Shown here: in pieces, positions 48,680 to 58,851 of the stretch
Numbering within the stretch: the stretch's first letter is position 1
How the letters are laid out: each line of letters starts with the position of its first letter
Origin: Colwellia sp. Arc7-D
GTDB taxonomy: Bacteria; Pseudomonadota; Gammaproteobacteria; Enterobacterales; Alteromonadaceae
NCBI RefSeq assembly: GCF_003061515.1
Contig: NZ_CP028924.1
Coordinates: forward strand, 2,914,001-2,978,000
DNA length: 64,000 nt
Direction of reading: 5' to 3'
Translations under genes and position numbers: made by a program
Notes under the pieces: generated by a model
What the model was told of the DNA's origin: nothing
Seen by the model: only the letters and a program-made list of their open reading frames with translations
The model's database searches: none

Positions 48680-48862
48680 CTATGCATCATCAGCATTAAT
48701 GCGACGAGCTTCACTTTCCAGTAACACTGGAATATCTTTTTCGATTGCATAAGCTAAACGGTCAAATTTACAAATTAACGTTTGTTGTTCTTTATTGTAA
48801 TCTAACTTTCCTTTACATACTGGGCACGCAAGGATTTCCATTAATTTAGTATCAAATGCCAT
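48680..48862 (-). CDS. ycaR: Trm112-like protein YcaR
   Basis: A 60-residue zinc-ribbon-like protein of the Trm112/YcaR family: [11 protein letters not shown] at the N-terminus gives the Cys pair, followed by a strand-rich body and [16 protein letters not shown] ending (here [13 protein letters not shown]). In E. coli it sits in the same place between lpxK and kdsB. Role unknown; Trm112 proteins elsewhere activate methyltransferases. Confidence 0.92.
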   Translation of the reverse strand: MAFDTKLMEILACPVCKGKLDYNKEQQTLICKFDRLAYAIEKDIPVLLESEARRINADDA

Positions 48863-48995
48863 TATTCTCTCTCTTAAGTGTCATATTGCTTGATAATTTT
48901 TTATCAAACGTAAAATTTAGTGAATACTTACCATCAGGGCTAAAATTCAAATCTATAGCTTTTTAAACAGTTTTATTCTGGTAACTTAAATTACA

Positions 48996-50048
48996 TTATT
49001 TTTTAACAAGGGCTGCAATTGTATTGACAACCTTCGTTATTAAATTGCTATCCAAATTATTTGAAAAATCAGCATCAACGGGTAAGTACCAATAATTATC
49101 TTGAGCAAACCCGGCACATTTTACTGCATCTTTTTCAGTCATCAATAACGGTATATCAGCGGGAAATTGCTGTAAATCTTGTGCTGAAAAATCTTGATGA
49201 TCAACAAAGCCTTTAACTAACGCCAACGCAAACCCAAGATGTTCAAGGCTATTAAAAAAACGCTGAGGATCTCCGATACCTGCTATTGCATTAATGTGCT
49301 TATCGTTTGCCAAATGTGAAGTTAAAAAGCAATCTAGTGCTAATACAGCACCAGTTTTGACATTAACAACCTGTTTAGCCTTTAACTGCATCGTTAATAC
49401 CGGTATTGATAAAGAGTTATCCTTGCTCGGCCATGAACTTTCGCCATTAACAATGACACAGTTTGCATTTTTTATTCTATTGACTGTTTCTCGTAATGGC
49501 CCTGCAGGTAATAATAATCCATTACCAAATAAACGTTTACCATCCACGACAACAAACTCAAAATCTCGAGCTAACCGATAGTGCTGTAAACCATCATCAG
49601 CAATAATTAATTCACAACCTAACTCAATTAAACGCTGACATGCTTGAACTCTATCAGCGCCAATGACCACAGGAATACCACTACGTTTAAATATTAATAG
49701 CGGCTCATCACCTGCTTGCTCTGCATTACTTTTAATATCAACTTGGTAAGGATAATGTGGCGCTTTTGAGCCATAACCACGGCTTACTACTCCAACCTTT
49801 ACGCCTTTTTCGCTCAGCTTTTCAACTAAATATAAAGTAGCAGGTGTTTTACCATTACCACCAATACCAATATTACCAACGACAACAATCGGCACCGACA
49901 AGTTAACCCGCTTTATTAACCCGACTTGATAAGCGAGTCGACGCAAAAAACTTATGACTGTAAATATGATAGTTAATGGAAACAACAAAGGCACCAATAA
50001 CCATTTTGCCGAATGGCCCTGAAACCATACCTTTTCGATTAAACGCAT
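48996..50048 (-). CDS. lpxK: Tetraacyldisaccharide 4'-kinase
   Basis: Phosphorylates the 4' position of the lipid A disaccharide at the inner membrane. An N-terminal hydrophobic anchor (about 17-37) precedes the Walker A GGNGKTPA; the DDGLQHYRLARDFE motif holds the catalytic Asp and His. 350 residues (E. coli 328). Starts 38 bp after msbA, its partner in lipid A export. Confidence 0.95.
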   Translation of the reverse strand: MRLIEKVWFQGHSAKWLLVPLLFPLTIIFTVISFLRRLAYQVGLIKRVNLSVPIVVVGNIGIGGNGKTPATLYLVEKLSEKGVKVGVVSRGYGSKAPHYPYQVDIKSNAEQAGDEPLLIFKRSGIPVVIGADRVQACQRLIELGCELIIADDGLQHYRLARDFEFVVVDGKRLFGNGLLLPAGPLRETVNRIKNANCVIVNGESSWPSKDNSLSIPVLTMQLKAKQVVNVKTGAVLALDCFLTSHLANDKHINAIAGIGDPQRFFNSLEHLGFALALVKGFVDHQDFSAQDLQQFPADIPLLMTEKDAVKCAGFAQDNYWYLPVDADFSNNLDSNLITKVVNTIAALVKK

Positions 50049-50086
50049 AATTTTTGGCCGCTGTTATTCAAGTAATACATTGCTTA

Positions 50087-51850
50087 CTAAGCACCAAATT
50101 GAAATTTATGTAACTGGGCATAAGCACCATCTAGCGCTAATAATGTTTTGTGATCACCCTGCTCTTTAATTTGACCTTGCTCCATCACAATAATTTTATC
50201 GGCACTTTCTATAGTCGATAAACGATGGGCAATAACAATACAGGTGCGATTTTGTTGCAATATACTCAAAGCATCTTGAATATGACGCTCAGATTCAGTA
50301 TCTAACGCGCTAGTTGCTTCATCTAAAATTAAAAATGGCGCATCACACAGCAATGCTCGCGCTATAGCCACACGTTGACGCTGTCCACCTGAAAGCATAG
50401 CGCCATTATCACCAATATTTGTATCAAGCCCTTCAGGTAAAGCATCAACAAACTCCATGACATGAGCCTTACGCGCGGCATCTTCAATTTCTTCGCGGGT
50501 TGCTTGGGGTTTTCCGTAAGCGATATTGTTGGCAATAGAATCATTAAAAAGTACAACTTGTTGAGAAACATAAGCAAACTGCTTACGTAAATCTTTCAGC
50601 TTGTAATCTTTAATATCTTGGCCATCAATTAATACTTTGCCTGATGTTGCATTATAAAATCGTAACAATAATGAACTTGCCGTTGATTTACCGCTACCAG
50701 AACGCCCAACTAAAGCGACGGTTTCACCCACATTTGCCGTAAAGCTTAAATCGGTAAGTGCTTGTTTTTCTTTTTCAGCGTTATAAAAGAAATTTACGTG
50801 TTCAAACGCTAGAGTGCCTTTTGCTCGCTCTAGAGAAATAGTGCCCGTGTCATGTTCTGTTTTTTGATCAAGCACGCCAAAAATGCTCACACAAGCCGCC
50901 ATCCCTTTTTGAAATTCACTATTCACTGTAGTCAAAAGTTTTAAAGGACGAAGTAGCGTTACCATACACATCAGTACCGTCATAAAAACACCGGCCGAGA
51001 TATTGGCGCGCATTGAATCTAAATTGGCAACATACAAAACAAACGCTAAAGCAAACGAGGCAATAATTTGTATAATAGGTACGCTAGCCGCCTGAGTTGC
51101 TACCATTTTCATCCGCTGTTGACGATTATGTTTATTAATTTTAGAGAAACGATCGAACTCTCGTTGTTGGCCATCAAAGGTTAGAACCACTTTATGGCCA
51201 TTAAAAGTTTGCTCAGCCGCTGTTGTTACTTCACCCATGGCATTTTGAATGCCTTTGCTTATTTTACGAAAGCGACCTGAAACCACGGTTACTATGCCAG
51301 CAATAACTGGCGTAATAAGTAAGAATATCGACGCTAACTGCCAACTGTTATAAAACATAACAATCAGTAAACCTATTACAAAAGCACCTTGCTGAACCAA
51401 GGTTAATAAGGCTTTAGAAACAGCACTAAGGACTTGTTCGGTATCAAAGGTTAATTTTGAAATCAAGCTCCCCGTTGATTCTTTATCATGATAAGCAACC
51501 GGCATAGACATTACATGTTCAAATAATTCCTGACGAATATTAGCGACAACATTGTTACCCAACCAAGCTAAGGTATAGTTACCCGCAAAGTGACAAATAC
51601 CACGTAAAATAAACATCACTACGATGACATAAGGCGCCCACTTCATAAACTCAGTATCTTGACCGTCTAAGCCCTTATCAATTAAAGGCTGCAATTGTGA
51701 GAACACGAAACTGTCGATAGCGGCATAACCTAGCATACCTAGAATGGATACAACCGCAGCCGCTTTATAAGCTTTGGCATAGCCCAATAGGCGCTTGAAG
51801 TTTTTTCGCGTAGTATCTTCAGTAGTTTCTTGTGGTGGTTTTGTCGACAT
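50087..51850 (-). CDS. msbA: Lipid A export ATP-binding/permease MsbA
   Basis: A homodimeric ABC exporter that flips core-lipid A across the inner membrane. 587 residues (E. coli 582): six membrane helices in the first 325 residues, then the nucleotide-binding domain with Walker A GRSGSGKST, signature [15 protein letters not shown], Walker B FLILDEATSALD and the H-loop IAHRLST. Context with comEC and lpxK is as in E. coli. Confidence 0.96.
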   Translation of the reverse strand: MSTKPPQETTEDTTRKNFKRLLGYAKAYKAAAVVSILGMLGYAAIDSFVFSQLQPLIDKGLDGQDTEFMKWAPYVIVVMFILRGICHFAGNYTLAWLGNNVVANIRQELFEHVMSMPVAYHDKESTGSLISKLTFDTEQVLSAVSKALLTLVQQGAFVIGLLIVMFYNSWQLASIFLLITPVIAGIVTVVSGRFRKISKGIQNAMGEVTTAAEQTFNGHKVVLTFDGQQREFDRFSKINKHNRQQRMKMVATQAASVPIIQIIASFALAFVLYVANLDSMRANISAGVFMTVLMCMVTLLRPLKLLTTVNSEFQKGMAACVSIFGVLDQKTEHDTGTISLERAKGTLAFEHVNFFYNAEKEKQALTDLSFTANVGETVALVGRSGSGKSTASSLLLRFYNATSGKVLIDGQDIKDYKLKDLRKQFAYVSQQVVLFNDSIANNIAYGKPQATREEIEDAARKAHVMEFVDALPEGLDTNIGDNGAMLSGGQRQRVAIARALLCDAPFLILDEATSALDTESERHIQDALSILQQNRTCIVIAHRLSTIESADKIIVMEQGQIKEQGDHKTLLALDGAYAQLHKFQFGA

Positions 51851-52016
51851 TCATGCTCTCAATGCGTTATCAAAAATCTGATCCCTAAGGGATTACTTTA
51901 ATTAGAAATATTAACTTATCTGCGTATTTTAGCGCTATTTTGCCAATCAACCAACCGATAAACTTTTATAGGGAATAAAAATCGAATATTTACGGTATAA
52001 AATACTTATTTACGGG

Positions 52017-54509
52017 TTAGTTTACAAACCAATATGGACGCATATCCTGACGATAATTGCTTACCTCGATATGTTTTTCAACGGCCTTTGTAGCTTGCTT
52101 TTGAGTATGTTTTGGACTGAATTTAAATGTCACCATGCCCAACTCAGCCGTATTAAAGGTGGTGATATTAAAAGCGTTATAACGCGCCGATATTTTATCT
52201 GTTGGCATATGCCAACGATTTAAATAACCAGCACTGAATACAGCATAATGTGGCGAAACAGCCGTTAAAAACTGGCGACTAGACGATGATTTAGAACCAT
52301 GGTGTGGCACAATTAGTAAATCACTGTTCAGCTTATTACGGATACTCGCAACCCTTAATAACCGCCGCTCTTGTTTTACCGAAATGTCGCCTGGTAATAA
52401 AACACGATGAATACCATCACTTATAATAACCACACATGAATCATCATTTTTATCTCCATGGGCTTGCATGGGCGATAGCACTTCAAACTCTAATCCTTGC
52501 CAGCTAAAATTTTGGCCTGATAAACATCCACTGTCGGGATTGAGTTTACTGTCATTTGCAATAACACGCTCAATGGGGATTTTAGCTCTTAAATGACGTA
52601 AACCACCGGCATGATCATTATCATTATGGCTAATAATAACGCCGTCAATGGATTGATAACCCTGATGTGCTAAATAGGGCAATATTGCTGCGTCGGCCAT
52701 ATTAAAACCACTGGGATAGCTTGCACCCGTATCGTAGATAAAAACATGATTATTTTTTTCAATAACAATGGCGAGACCATGACCTACGTCTAGCACCGAA
52801 ACCTGCCATGATTTATCTTCTCGAACACTCAAAAAATCAATATAAATTGCGAGCATCAACAAACTTAATCCTGCAATAAATTTGCCTTTACTGAGTCGAA
52901 AAAATAGCGTTAGGGCGATGAAAGCGAAAAGTATCATCATAAATTGAATTTGCTGATACGAAATAGCGACCATTGCCCACTTAGCATTAGCTAAATAACT
53001 CAACCACTGCCAAACAAACGACAAACATAATAACGCGACATCAGCAAAAAAATGCGATAAGACATCACTAAATGGCGAGGCAACAACCGCCAGAAGCGTT
53101 AAAGGTATAACACTAACACTCATCAAAGGGACAGCAATAATATTAGCAAAAAAAGCGGCAAGTGGCAGTTGATAACTTAACGTGGCGGCAAGTGGCAACA
53201 TGGCTAGCGTTAACGCAAACTGCAATACAACAAGTGTTTTTATCCAGAGCCACACACGGACCTTTGCGTTGTACCATTGTTTTTTTAGCGGCGTTTCAGA
53301 GACCACATCAACCGTTAGTATTGAAGTGTCTTCTGCTGACGGACCACGCATGGAAAAACGTGAAAATGTTGAAAAAATAATAACTAATGCTGAGATTGAC
53401 AGCCAAAAGCTAGCACTTATTAAACTCAGTGGCCAATTCAATAAAATAATAACAATGGCGAGTAAAAACCAACGCAGCAGAGAAAGCTTTATATTCAAAA
53501 ATTTAACTGACCAAAATAATAACAACATCACTAATGCACGCAGGGTGGGAATAGAAAACCCCGCTAAATAAGCGTAATACCAGGCCATAAAACAACTACA
53601 AAACACGGCAACATAACTTAAATTCAATTGCATTAAGTTCAATTGCCAAGATTTTGGTAAAAGTAAATTCAACGGTAAAAGCCGAATAACTGCACGGATA
53701 AAAATCAAACTTGCTATGGCGACTATGCCAATATGTAAGCCAGAAATGGCAATAAGATGTTGAGTAGCCGTTGCAGATAAAACCTGCCAATGTGCAGAGG
53801 TTAACTTTCCACGCTCGCCAAAGCCTAAGGCTAAAATGAGTCCACCAAGAGGCTCATCATCGAGTGCGACCTTTAATTTTTGATATAACGTTTGGCGCCA
53901 ACTTGTTTGCGCATAAAGAAGTATGTTACTTTTTTTCAGCGTTAATGCTATTGGCGATTTTTTATCTGCTTTAACATAACCTGTCGCAATTATTTGCTGT
54001 TGCCTAAGCCACACTTGGTAATTAAAGCCGCCAATATTTGCCAAACCATGTGAAGGCTTTATTTTTACGGCTAACTGCCACCTTTGCCCTTGTTGTAAAG
54101 GCTTTTCTGCTGATTTCCAAGTTAAGCGAATCAAAAAAGCTTTTTTTAGCGGTTGCCCCTGCCAATGACTAACTCGAAAATTGAAACGACTGCTCCCCGA
54201 TTTAACATGGACAATATTACTCACTTCGCCTTGGATCAAATGCACTTGCTTATGTAAGGTAGCAAGATCAATATCATTTATACTTAAGGCATGCTTATAT
54301 TGATATCCAGCCAGTAAGATCCATACTATAGCAGCGACTGAAACAGTGATTATTCTAAATTTAGGTGTAAAGACAAACAGTAATGACAATAGCAAAATGG
54401 CGAGTAACAAAGAAAACTCTGGCACTAAGGGTAAGAATAATGACAAAATAGCACTGATAAAAAATGTAAGTAGCCACCATTCCATAGTGATTAATGTCCA
54501 TTTAGCCAT
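52017..54509 (-). CDS. comEC: DNA internalisation protein ComEC/Rec2
   Basis: A polytopic inner-membrane protein that carries one DNA strand into the cytoplasm during natural transformation. Order: N-terminal DUF4131 region, the competence membrane domain with HLIAISGLHIGI, and a C-terminal metallo-beta-lactamase-like domain with HNDNDHAGGL and PHHGSKSSS. 830 residues. The start at 54509 has no ribosome-binding site; an ATG at 54485 is an alternative. Together with the type IV pilus locus, this suggests possible competence. Divergent from the DUF2062 gene by 19 bp. Confidence 0.93.
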   Translation of the reverse strand: MAKWTLITMEWWLLTFFISAILSLFLPLVPEFSLLLAILLLSLLFVFTPKFRIITVSVAAIVWILLAGYQYKHALSINDIDLATLHKQVHLIQGEVSNIVHVKSGSSRFNFRVSHWQGQPLKKAFLIRLTWKSAEKPLQQGQRWQLAVKIKPSHGLANIGGFNYQVWLRQQQIIATGYVKADKKSPIALTLKKSNILLYAQTSWRQTLYQKLKVALDDEPLGGLILALGFGERGKLTSAHWQVLSATATQHLIAISGLHIGIVAIASLIFIRAVIRLLPLNLLLPKSWQLNLMQLNLSYVAVFCSCFMAWYYAYLAGFSIPTLRALVMLLLFWSVKFLNIKLSLLRWFLLAIVIILLNWPLSLISASFWLSISALVIIFSTFSRFSMRGPSAEDTSILTVDVVSETPLKKQWYNAKVRVWLWIKTLVVLQFALTLAMLPLAATLSYQLPLAAFFANIIAVPLMSVSVIPLTLLAVVASPFSDVLSHFFADVALLCLSFVWQWLSYLANAKWAMVAISYQQIQFMMILFAFIALTLFFRLSKGKFIAGLSLLMLAIYIDFLSVREDKSWQVSVLDVGHGLAIVIEKNNHVFIYDTGASYPSGFNMADAAILPYLAHQGYQSIDGVIISHNDNDHAGGLRHLRAKIPIERVIANDSKLNPDSGCLSGQNFSWQGLEFEVLSPMQAHGDKNDDSCVVIISDGIHRVLLPGDISVKQERRLLRVASIRNKLNSDLLIVPHHGSKSSSSRQFLTAVSPHYAVFSAGYLNRWHMPTDKISARYNAFNITTFNTAELGMVTFKFSPKHTQKQATKAVEKHIEVSNYRQDMRPYWFVN

Positions 54510-54528
54510 GTAAAGTTAAGTAAATTCT

Positions 54529-55044
54529 ATGCCGAAAAAACTGATTCAACGTTTAATGCCAGATCATCAGAAAATCAAAAATAATAAACATTTGAAAATT
54601 TTCGGTGCGTTATTGCATAATGCCAATTTGTGGTACCTAAACCGCCGTTCAGTCAGCAAAGCATTTGCTATAGGGTTATTTTTTGCCTTTATGCCAGTGC
54701 CATTTCAAATGGTTTTAGCGGCTGGCTTTGCAATTATAGTACATGCAAATCTACCTTTATCCATTGCCCTTTGTTGGATCACTAACCCATTGACTATGCC
54801 TGCAATTTTTTATTTTTGCTATGTCGTCGGTACATGGATCATTGGTGTGCCAACCAGAAAATTTGCTTTCGAGGCGAGTTGGCAATGGTTAGTTGAGAGT
54901 ATTTCAACTATCGGCCCTGCATTTATTGTCGGTTGTGCTGTACTTGGAATTATATTTTCTATTTTAGGCTATTTATCAATAAATACCATTTGGCGCTATT
55001 CAGTGGCAAAAGAATGGAAAAAGCGTCAATTGCGAAGACGTTAA
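54529..55044 (+). CDS. DUF2062 membrane protein
   Basis: 171 residues with an N-terminal polar region, WYLNRRSVSKAFAIGLFFAFMP near residue 40 (a typical DUF2062 opening), the ITNPLTMPAIFYFCYVVG segment and three or four hydrophobic helices. DUF2062 proteins are inner-membrane proteins of unknown role, often next to comEC or lipid genes. Divergent from comEC; a terminator shared with lolE follows. Confidence 0.85.
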   Translation: MPKKLIQRLMPDHQKIKNNKHLKIFGALLHNANLWYLNRRSVSKAFAIGLFFAFMPVPFQMVLAAGFAIIVHANLPLSIALCWITNPLTMPAIFYFCYVVGTWIIGVPTRKFAFEASWQWLVESISTIGPAFIVGCAVLGIIFSILGYLSINTIWRYSVAKEWKKRQLRRR

Positions 55045-55090
55045 AAACATTTTAGTTTAGATCAAAAACACTTATCTTTATTAACATAAA

Positions 55091-55114
55091 AAAATCAGAC
55101 TTTCGTCTGATTTT
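55091..55114. terminator. Terminator between the DUF2062 gene and lolE
   Basis: A 10-bp stem AAAATCAGAC/GTCTGATTTT with loop TTTC, followed by TTTT on the + strand and preceded by an A run for the minus strand. Serves both convergent genes. Confidence 0.88.
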
Positions 55115-55172
55115 TTTGTTTTATCTACGTCGCTATTTTTATTTTAACGATGAGCAATTCAATAGATTAATT

Positions 55173-56438
55173 TTATGCCTGTCCTAGCACTTGTGCAGGT
55201 TCAACTTTAGTTGCCCGCCATGCAGGATAAATTGTCGCTAACAGACTCATTACCAAGGCGGTGATAACCGTATTAATAACATCTTGCTGACGTAATAAAG
55301 TGGGTAAAAAATCAATAAAATAAACATCAGATGTTAAAAACTCAACCGAAAGTGCGGCTTCAATTGCACGAATAATATCCGTTAAATTTAAAGAAATTAA
55401 TATCCCTAAACTGGCGCCAAGAGCACAACCAACAATACCATTCATTAGGCCTTGAAACATAAAGCTAGTCATAATGGTGCTCGATTTAGCTCCCATAGTT
55501 TTTAATATCGCAATGTCTGATTTCTTCTCATTCACCGCCATAATTAATGTCGAAACTATGTTAAAACTCGCTACGGCAATTACTAATACTAAAACAATAA
55601 ACATCACTAAGCGCACCAACTGAATATCATTAAATAAATGACCATGGCTGCGGGTCCAATCCAGCATATAAACATAAAAATCAAAATTATACGCCACGTC
55701 GCGAACAATTTGTGGCGCAGAAAAAACATCGTCTACTTTTAGACGAATGCCTTGTACTTCATCAGGTTGATAGCCGACTAACTCGATCGCTTTCGCTAAA
55801 TTAATAAATACTTGCGTATCATCAATAGTACCGCCAAATTTAAAGATACCGACAATAGTTGCCTGCTGAGTTATGGGTACAGGAAATTGTTTATTAGGAC
55901 TAACTTGCATATCCTGCGAGCTTACCGGTGGCAGTAAAAGCTGAACGTTATCACCCACTTTTGCCGAAAGTTTACGTGCAATCCCCGCGCCAATGACAAC
56001 ACCATTTTCAAGCGTTAAATTTTGCCAATCACCTGCAACCATATAACGAGCAATGGCTGAAACTTGCTGTTCTAACATCACGTCAACGCCACGTATCTCA
56101 ACACCTTTAAGTGCCGCAGATTTTTGCATCATGCCCTGCGTTTTAATAAACGGTGCTGCTGCAATCACATTGGGGTTTTGCTGAATAAGGGCAACATTTT
56201 CTGGCCATTTGTTGATAGGCTTATTTACAGCTAGCACCTCAGCATGCGGCACAATAGATAATAAGTGTGTTGCTAACGCCCGTTCAAAACCGTTCATAGC
56301 TGAAAGCACAACAATCAGCACCATTACACCGATGGCAATACCGATAGTAGAAGAGGCAGATATAAATGATGAAAACCCTTTACTATGACGACTTCGAACA
56401 TACCGTAAGCCAATAAAGACACTTAATGGTTTTAGCAC
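55173..56438 (-). CDS. lolE: Lipoprotein-releasing system permease LolE
   Basis: With LolC and LolD, extracts outer-membrane lipoproteins from the inner membrane and hands them to LolA. 421 residues; a membrane helix at about 25-50, a large periplasmic domain, then three helices, with the FtsX-type ending (IYPAWRATKVEPAQVL). The start codon is GTG (56436-56438), directly after the lolD stop codon. LolC and LolE are similar; this is called LolE from its position after lolD. Confidence 0.9.
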   Translation of the reverse strand: MLKPLSVFIGLRYVRSRHSKGFSSFISASSTIGIAIGVMVLIVVLSAMNGFERALATHLLSIVPHAEVLAVNKPINKWPENVALIQQNPNVIAAAPFIKTQGMMQKSAALKGVEIRGVDVMLEQQVSAIARYMVAGDWQNLTLENGVVIGAGIARKLSAKVGDNVQLLLPPVSSQDMQVSPNKQFPVPITQQATIVGIFKFGGTIDDTQVFINLAKAIELVGYQPDEVQGIRLKVDDVFSAPQIVRDVAYNFDFYVYMLDWTRSHGHLFNDIQLVRLVMFIVLVLVIAVASFNIVSTLIMAVNEKKSDIAILKTMGAKSSTIMTSFMFQGLMNGIVGCALGASLGILISLNLTDIIRAIEAALSVEFLTSDVYFIDFLPTLLRQQDVINTVITALVMSLLATIYPAWRATKVEPAQVLGQA

Positions 56439-57245
56439 TTAAGCTTCTCCATCTTTTGGTTTAATAATGTCGTTAGCAATTTCAAGCGGTTTTAGGTGCC
56501 CATGATCTAATTTTAGCTGTCGATCCATTTTGGCCGCCAAAGTTAAATCATGAGTCACAATAACAAAGCTGGTATTTACAGTGCGGTTTAACTCTTGCAA
56601 CAACTGATATATTTGTTCAGCGGTGTCAAAGTCTAAATTACCGGTTGGTTCATCGGCCAAGACAAGTGATGGCTTAGTAACTAAAGCGCGAGCAATCGCA
56701 ACGCGCTGACGTTCGCCACCGGAAAGTTCAGACGGACGATGATGGCCACGATGTGATAACCCAACTTGCTCAAGCATAGCTTTAGCCTGAGCCAAGGCAT
56801 TTTTAGGTTTATCGCCACGAATCAACAATGGCATAGCCACATTTTCTTCTGCGGTAAACTCCATCATTAAATGATGAAATTGATAAATAAAACCGATATG
56901 TTGATTACGAAATTTCGCTCGTTGCTTTTCAGTTAATTGATGAATATTGACACCATTAATAAACACTTCACCAGCACTTGGCGTATCTAAAGCGCCAGCT
57001 AAATGCAAAAAGGTACTTTTACCACAGCCAGAGCTACCAACAATAGCAACTAACTCACCCGCTTTAACCGCTAAGTCGAGCTTCGATAATACCTGCGTGG
57101 TAACAGGTCCTTGTTGATAAAATTTACTTAGCTGTCGACACTCTAAACCCAATGCAAGTTCAGCTTTTACTTTGGATTCACCGCTGTCTGTGTTGATATT
57201 GTTATTCAAGTCATTGTCCATTGTATTGTTCAATTTACTATTCAT
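56439..57245 (-). CDS. lolD: Lipoprotein-releasing system ATPase LolD
   Basis: The ABC ATPase that powers the LolCDE transporter. Walker [10 protein letters not shown], the signature [15 protein letters not shown], Walker [13 protein letters not shown] and H-loop VTHD are all present. I chose the ATG at 57245, which overlaps the lolC stop by 8 nt and gives 268 residues; the frame is open to 57281. The N-terminus is a polar Asn/Asp-rich extension of about 30 residues ahead of the ABC domain, longer than E. coli LolD (233). Confidence 0.94.
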   Translation of the reverse strand: MNSKLNNTMDNDLNNNINTDSGESKVKAELALGLECRQLSKFYQQGPVTTQVLSKLDLAVKAGELVAIVGSSGCGKSTFLHLAGALDTPSAGEVFINGVNIHQLTEKQRAKFRNQHIGFIYQFHHLMMEFTAEENVAMPLLIRGDKPKNALAQAKAMLEQVGLSHRGHHRPSELSGGERQRVAIARALVTKPSLVLADEPTGNLDFDTAEQIYQLLQELNRTVNTSFVIVTHDLTLAAKMDRQLKLDHGHLKPLEIANDIIKPKDGEA

Positions 57246-58458
57246 TTCTAAGTACCTCTGCAGGCTGGGTTTGCGCTGCACGATAGGCAGGATAAAGCGT
57301 TGCTACAAAGCTCATGGCTAGTGCAGAAACGACAATAACTAGGATGTTTACTGGATCAAGAGCAATTGGTAATTGTTGCCCTGCCCCTAATAAATTAACG
57401 CCGAGTAAACCAAATATAGCGTTTAAATTCAGCGTTATTATTACCCCAAGTGTAACGCCCAAAATAACGCCCAAAATGCCATTGGTTAATCCTTGGGTGA
57501 TAAAAATTTTAACGATACCGCTTCGGTCCAAACCTAGCGTTTGTAAAATACTGATTTCACCTTGTTTATCAATGACCACCATCACTAATGCTGAAACAAT
57601 ATTAAAAGCCGCAACCGCAACAATTAAACTCAGCATTAGCCACATCATATTTTTCTCCATACTCACGGCGGCAAACAATGCACCTTGGCTCTCTTGCCAG
57701 CTGACAAATTGAAAGTTTGGGTATTTAATTGATAACTGCGAAATTACTTGCTGAGCATTAAACGCATCATCTAAATACAACCTTAATTGATTAACGCCAT
57801 CACCTTTGTTTCGATGTAACTTTGCACCATCTTTAATTTCAATATAAACCATGTCCTCATCAACTTGGGAGCCAACATTAAAAATACCTACAATAGTAAA
57901 CGTGCGATGCACGGGCACACGACCCATCGGGGTGAATAAAGTTTTATTAGGTAAGGTTAAACGCACAACATCGCCTAAGCCAACATTTAACTTTCGCGCT
58001 AAAGCTTGCCCTAAAACAATGCTAAATGGTTGAGTGTCTAAATGGGAAAGTTCGCCATATTCCATGGCCGTATTGATAATATTATGTTGTTCAAACTCAG
58101 GCATAATGCCATGAACTAGAACACCTTGCAGGGCAGTTTTAGATTGAATTAAGGCTTCACTTTCCTGAAAAGGCGTAACTTGTGTAACGTCAGGTAACGC
58201 CAGAATGTCGCGCTGTAGATCACGCCAATTATTTATATGAGTCTGCTGCGCAGACATTAAAACATGAGGCACCAACCCCAATACGCGCCGTTTTTGCTCA
58301 CGCTCAAGGCCATCCATAACCGAGACAACCGTGATCAAAGAAGCAACACCAAGCACAATACCGATAATAGAAAAAAAGGTGATAAAGGAGACAAAACCTT
58401 TTCCATGACTGCTACGGCTATATTTTAAGCCGATATAAACACTAACTGGCTGAAACAT
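57238..58458 (-). CDS. lolC: Lipoprotein-releasing system permease LolC
   Basis: Membrane subunit that binds LolA. I chose the ATG at 58458, which has AAAGAG upstream and begins [15 protein letters not shown] like the family; a frame open to 58626 would add an implausible 56 residues. 406 residues, with one helix, a periplasmic domain and three C-terminal helices, and the LolC-typical [12 protein letters not shown] and [18 protein letters not shown]. The ending ([16 protein letters not shown]) parallels that of LolE. First gene of lolCDE. Confidence 0.92.
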   Translation of the reverse strand: MFQPVSVYIGLKYSRSSHGKGFVSFITFFSIIGIVLGVASLITVVSVMDGLEREQKRRVLGLVPHVLMSAQQTHINNWRDLQRDILALPDVTQVTPFQESEALIQSKTALQGVLVHGIMPEFEQHNIINTAMEYGELSHLDTQPFSIVLGQALARKLNVGLGDVVRLTLPNKTLFTPMGRVPVHRTFTIVGIFNVGSQVDEDMVYIEIKDGAKLHRNKGDGVNQLRLYLDDAFNAQQVISQLSIKYPNFQFVSWQESQGALFAAVSMEKNMMWLMLSLIVAVAAFNIVSALVMVVIDKQGEISILQTLGLDRSGIVKIFITQGLTNGILGVILGVTLGVIITLNLNAIFGLLGVNLLGAGQQLPIALDPVNILVIVVSALAMSFVATLYPAYRAAQTQPAEVLRNE

Positions 58459-58851
58459 GAACTCTTTCTTTATTGATAATGGTAATAACACCAAGATTAT
58501 TGAGCGTAAAATAATACCACAGCTCATCAAGATATATCTTCTGACTTTATTAACTTTCTCCCACCTAAAGAAGTGTAGTGACAAAAAAGGCAAATATCCG
58601 CTGTTATAATTAGACAAAACAAACAAAATCTAATTAAAACCAGCTAATCACAAATAATTATACAAATTTAGTCGCTTAATCAGGTTATCTATATTATCTG
58701 TAAATTTAAAACTACAGTTTAGGTTAACAAAATGTTAAAAAAAATGACTTTAATCTAGTAAATCAGCTTAATAGCCTTTAATATCTTTTGCTTTACAAAA
58801 AAGCTCTGCAACGCTCTGAGCATTCTACATAAATCAAATTGTGAGTATTGA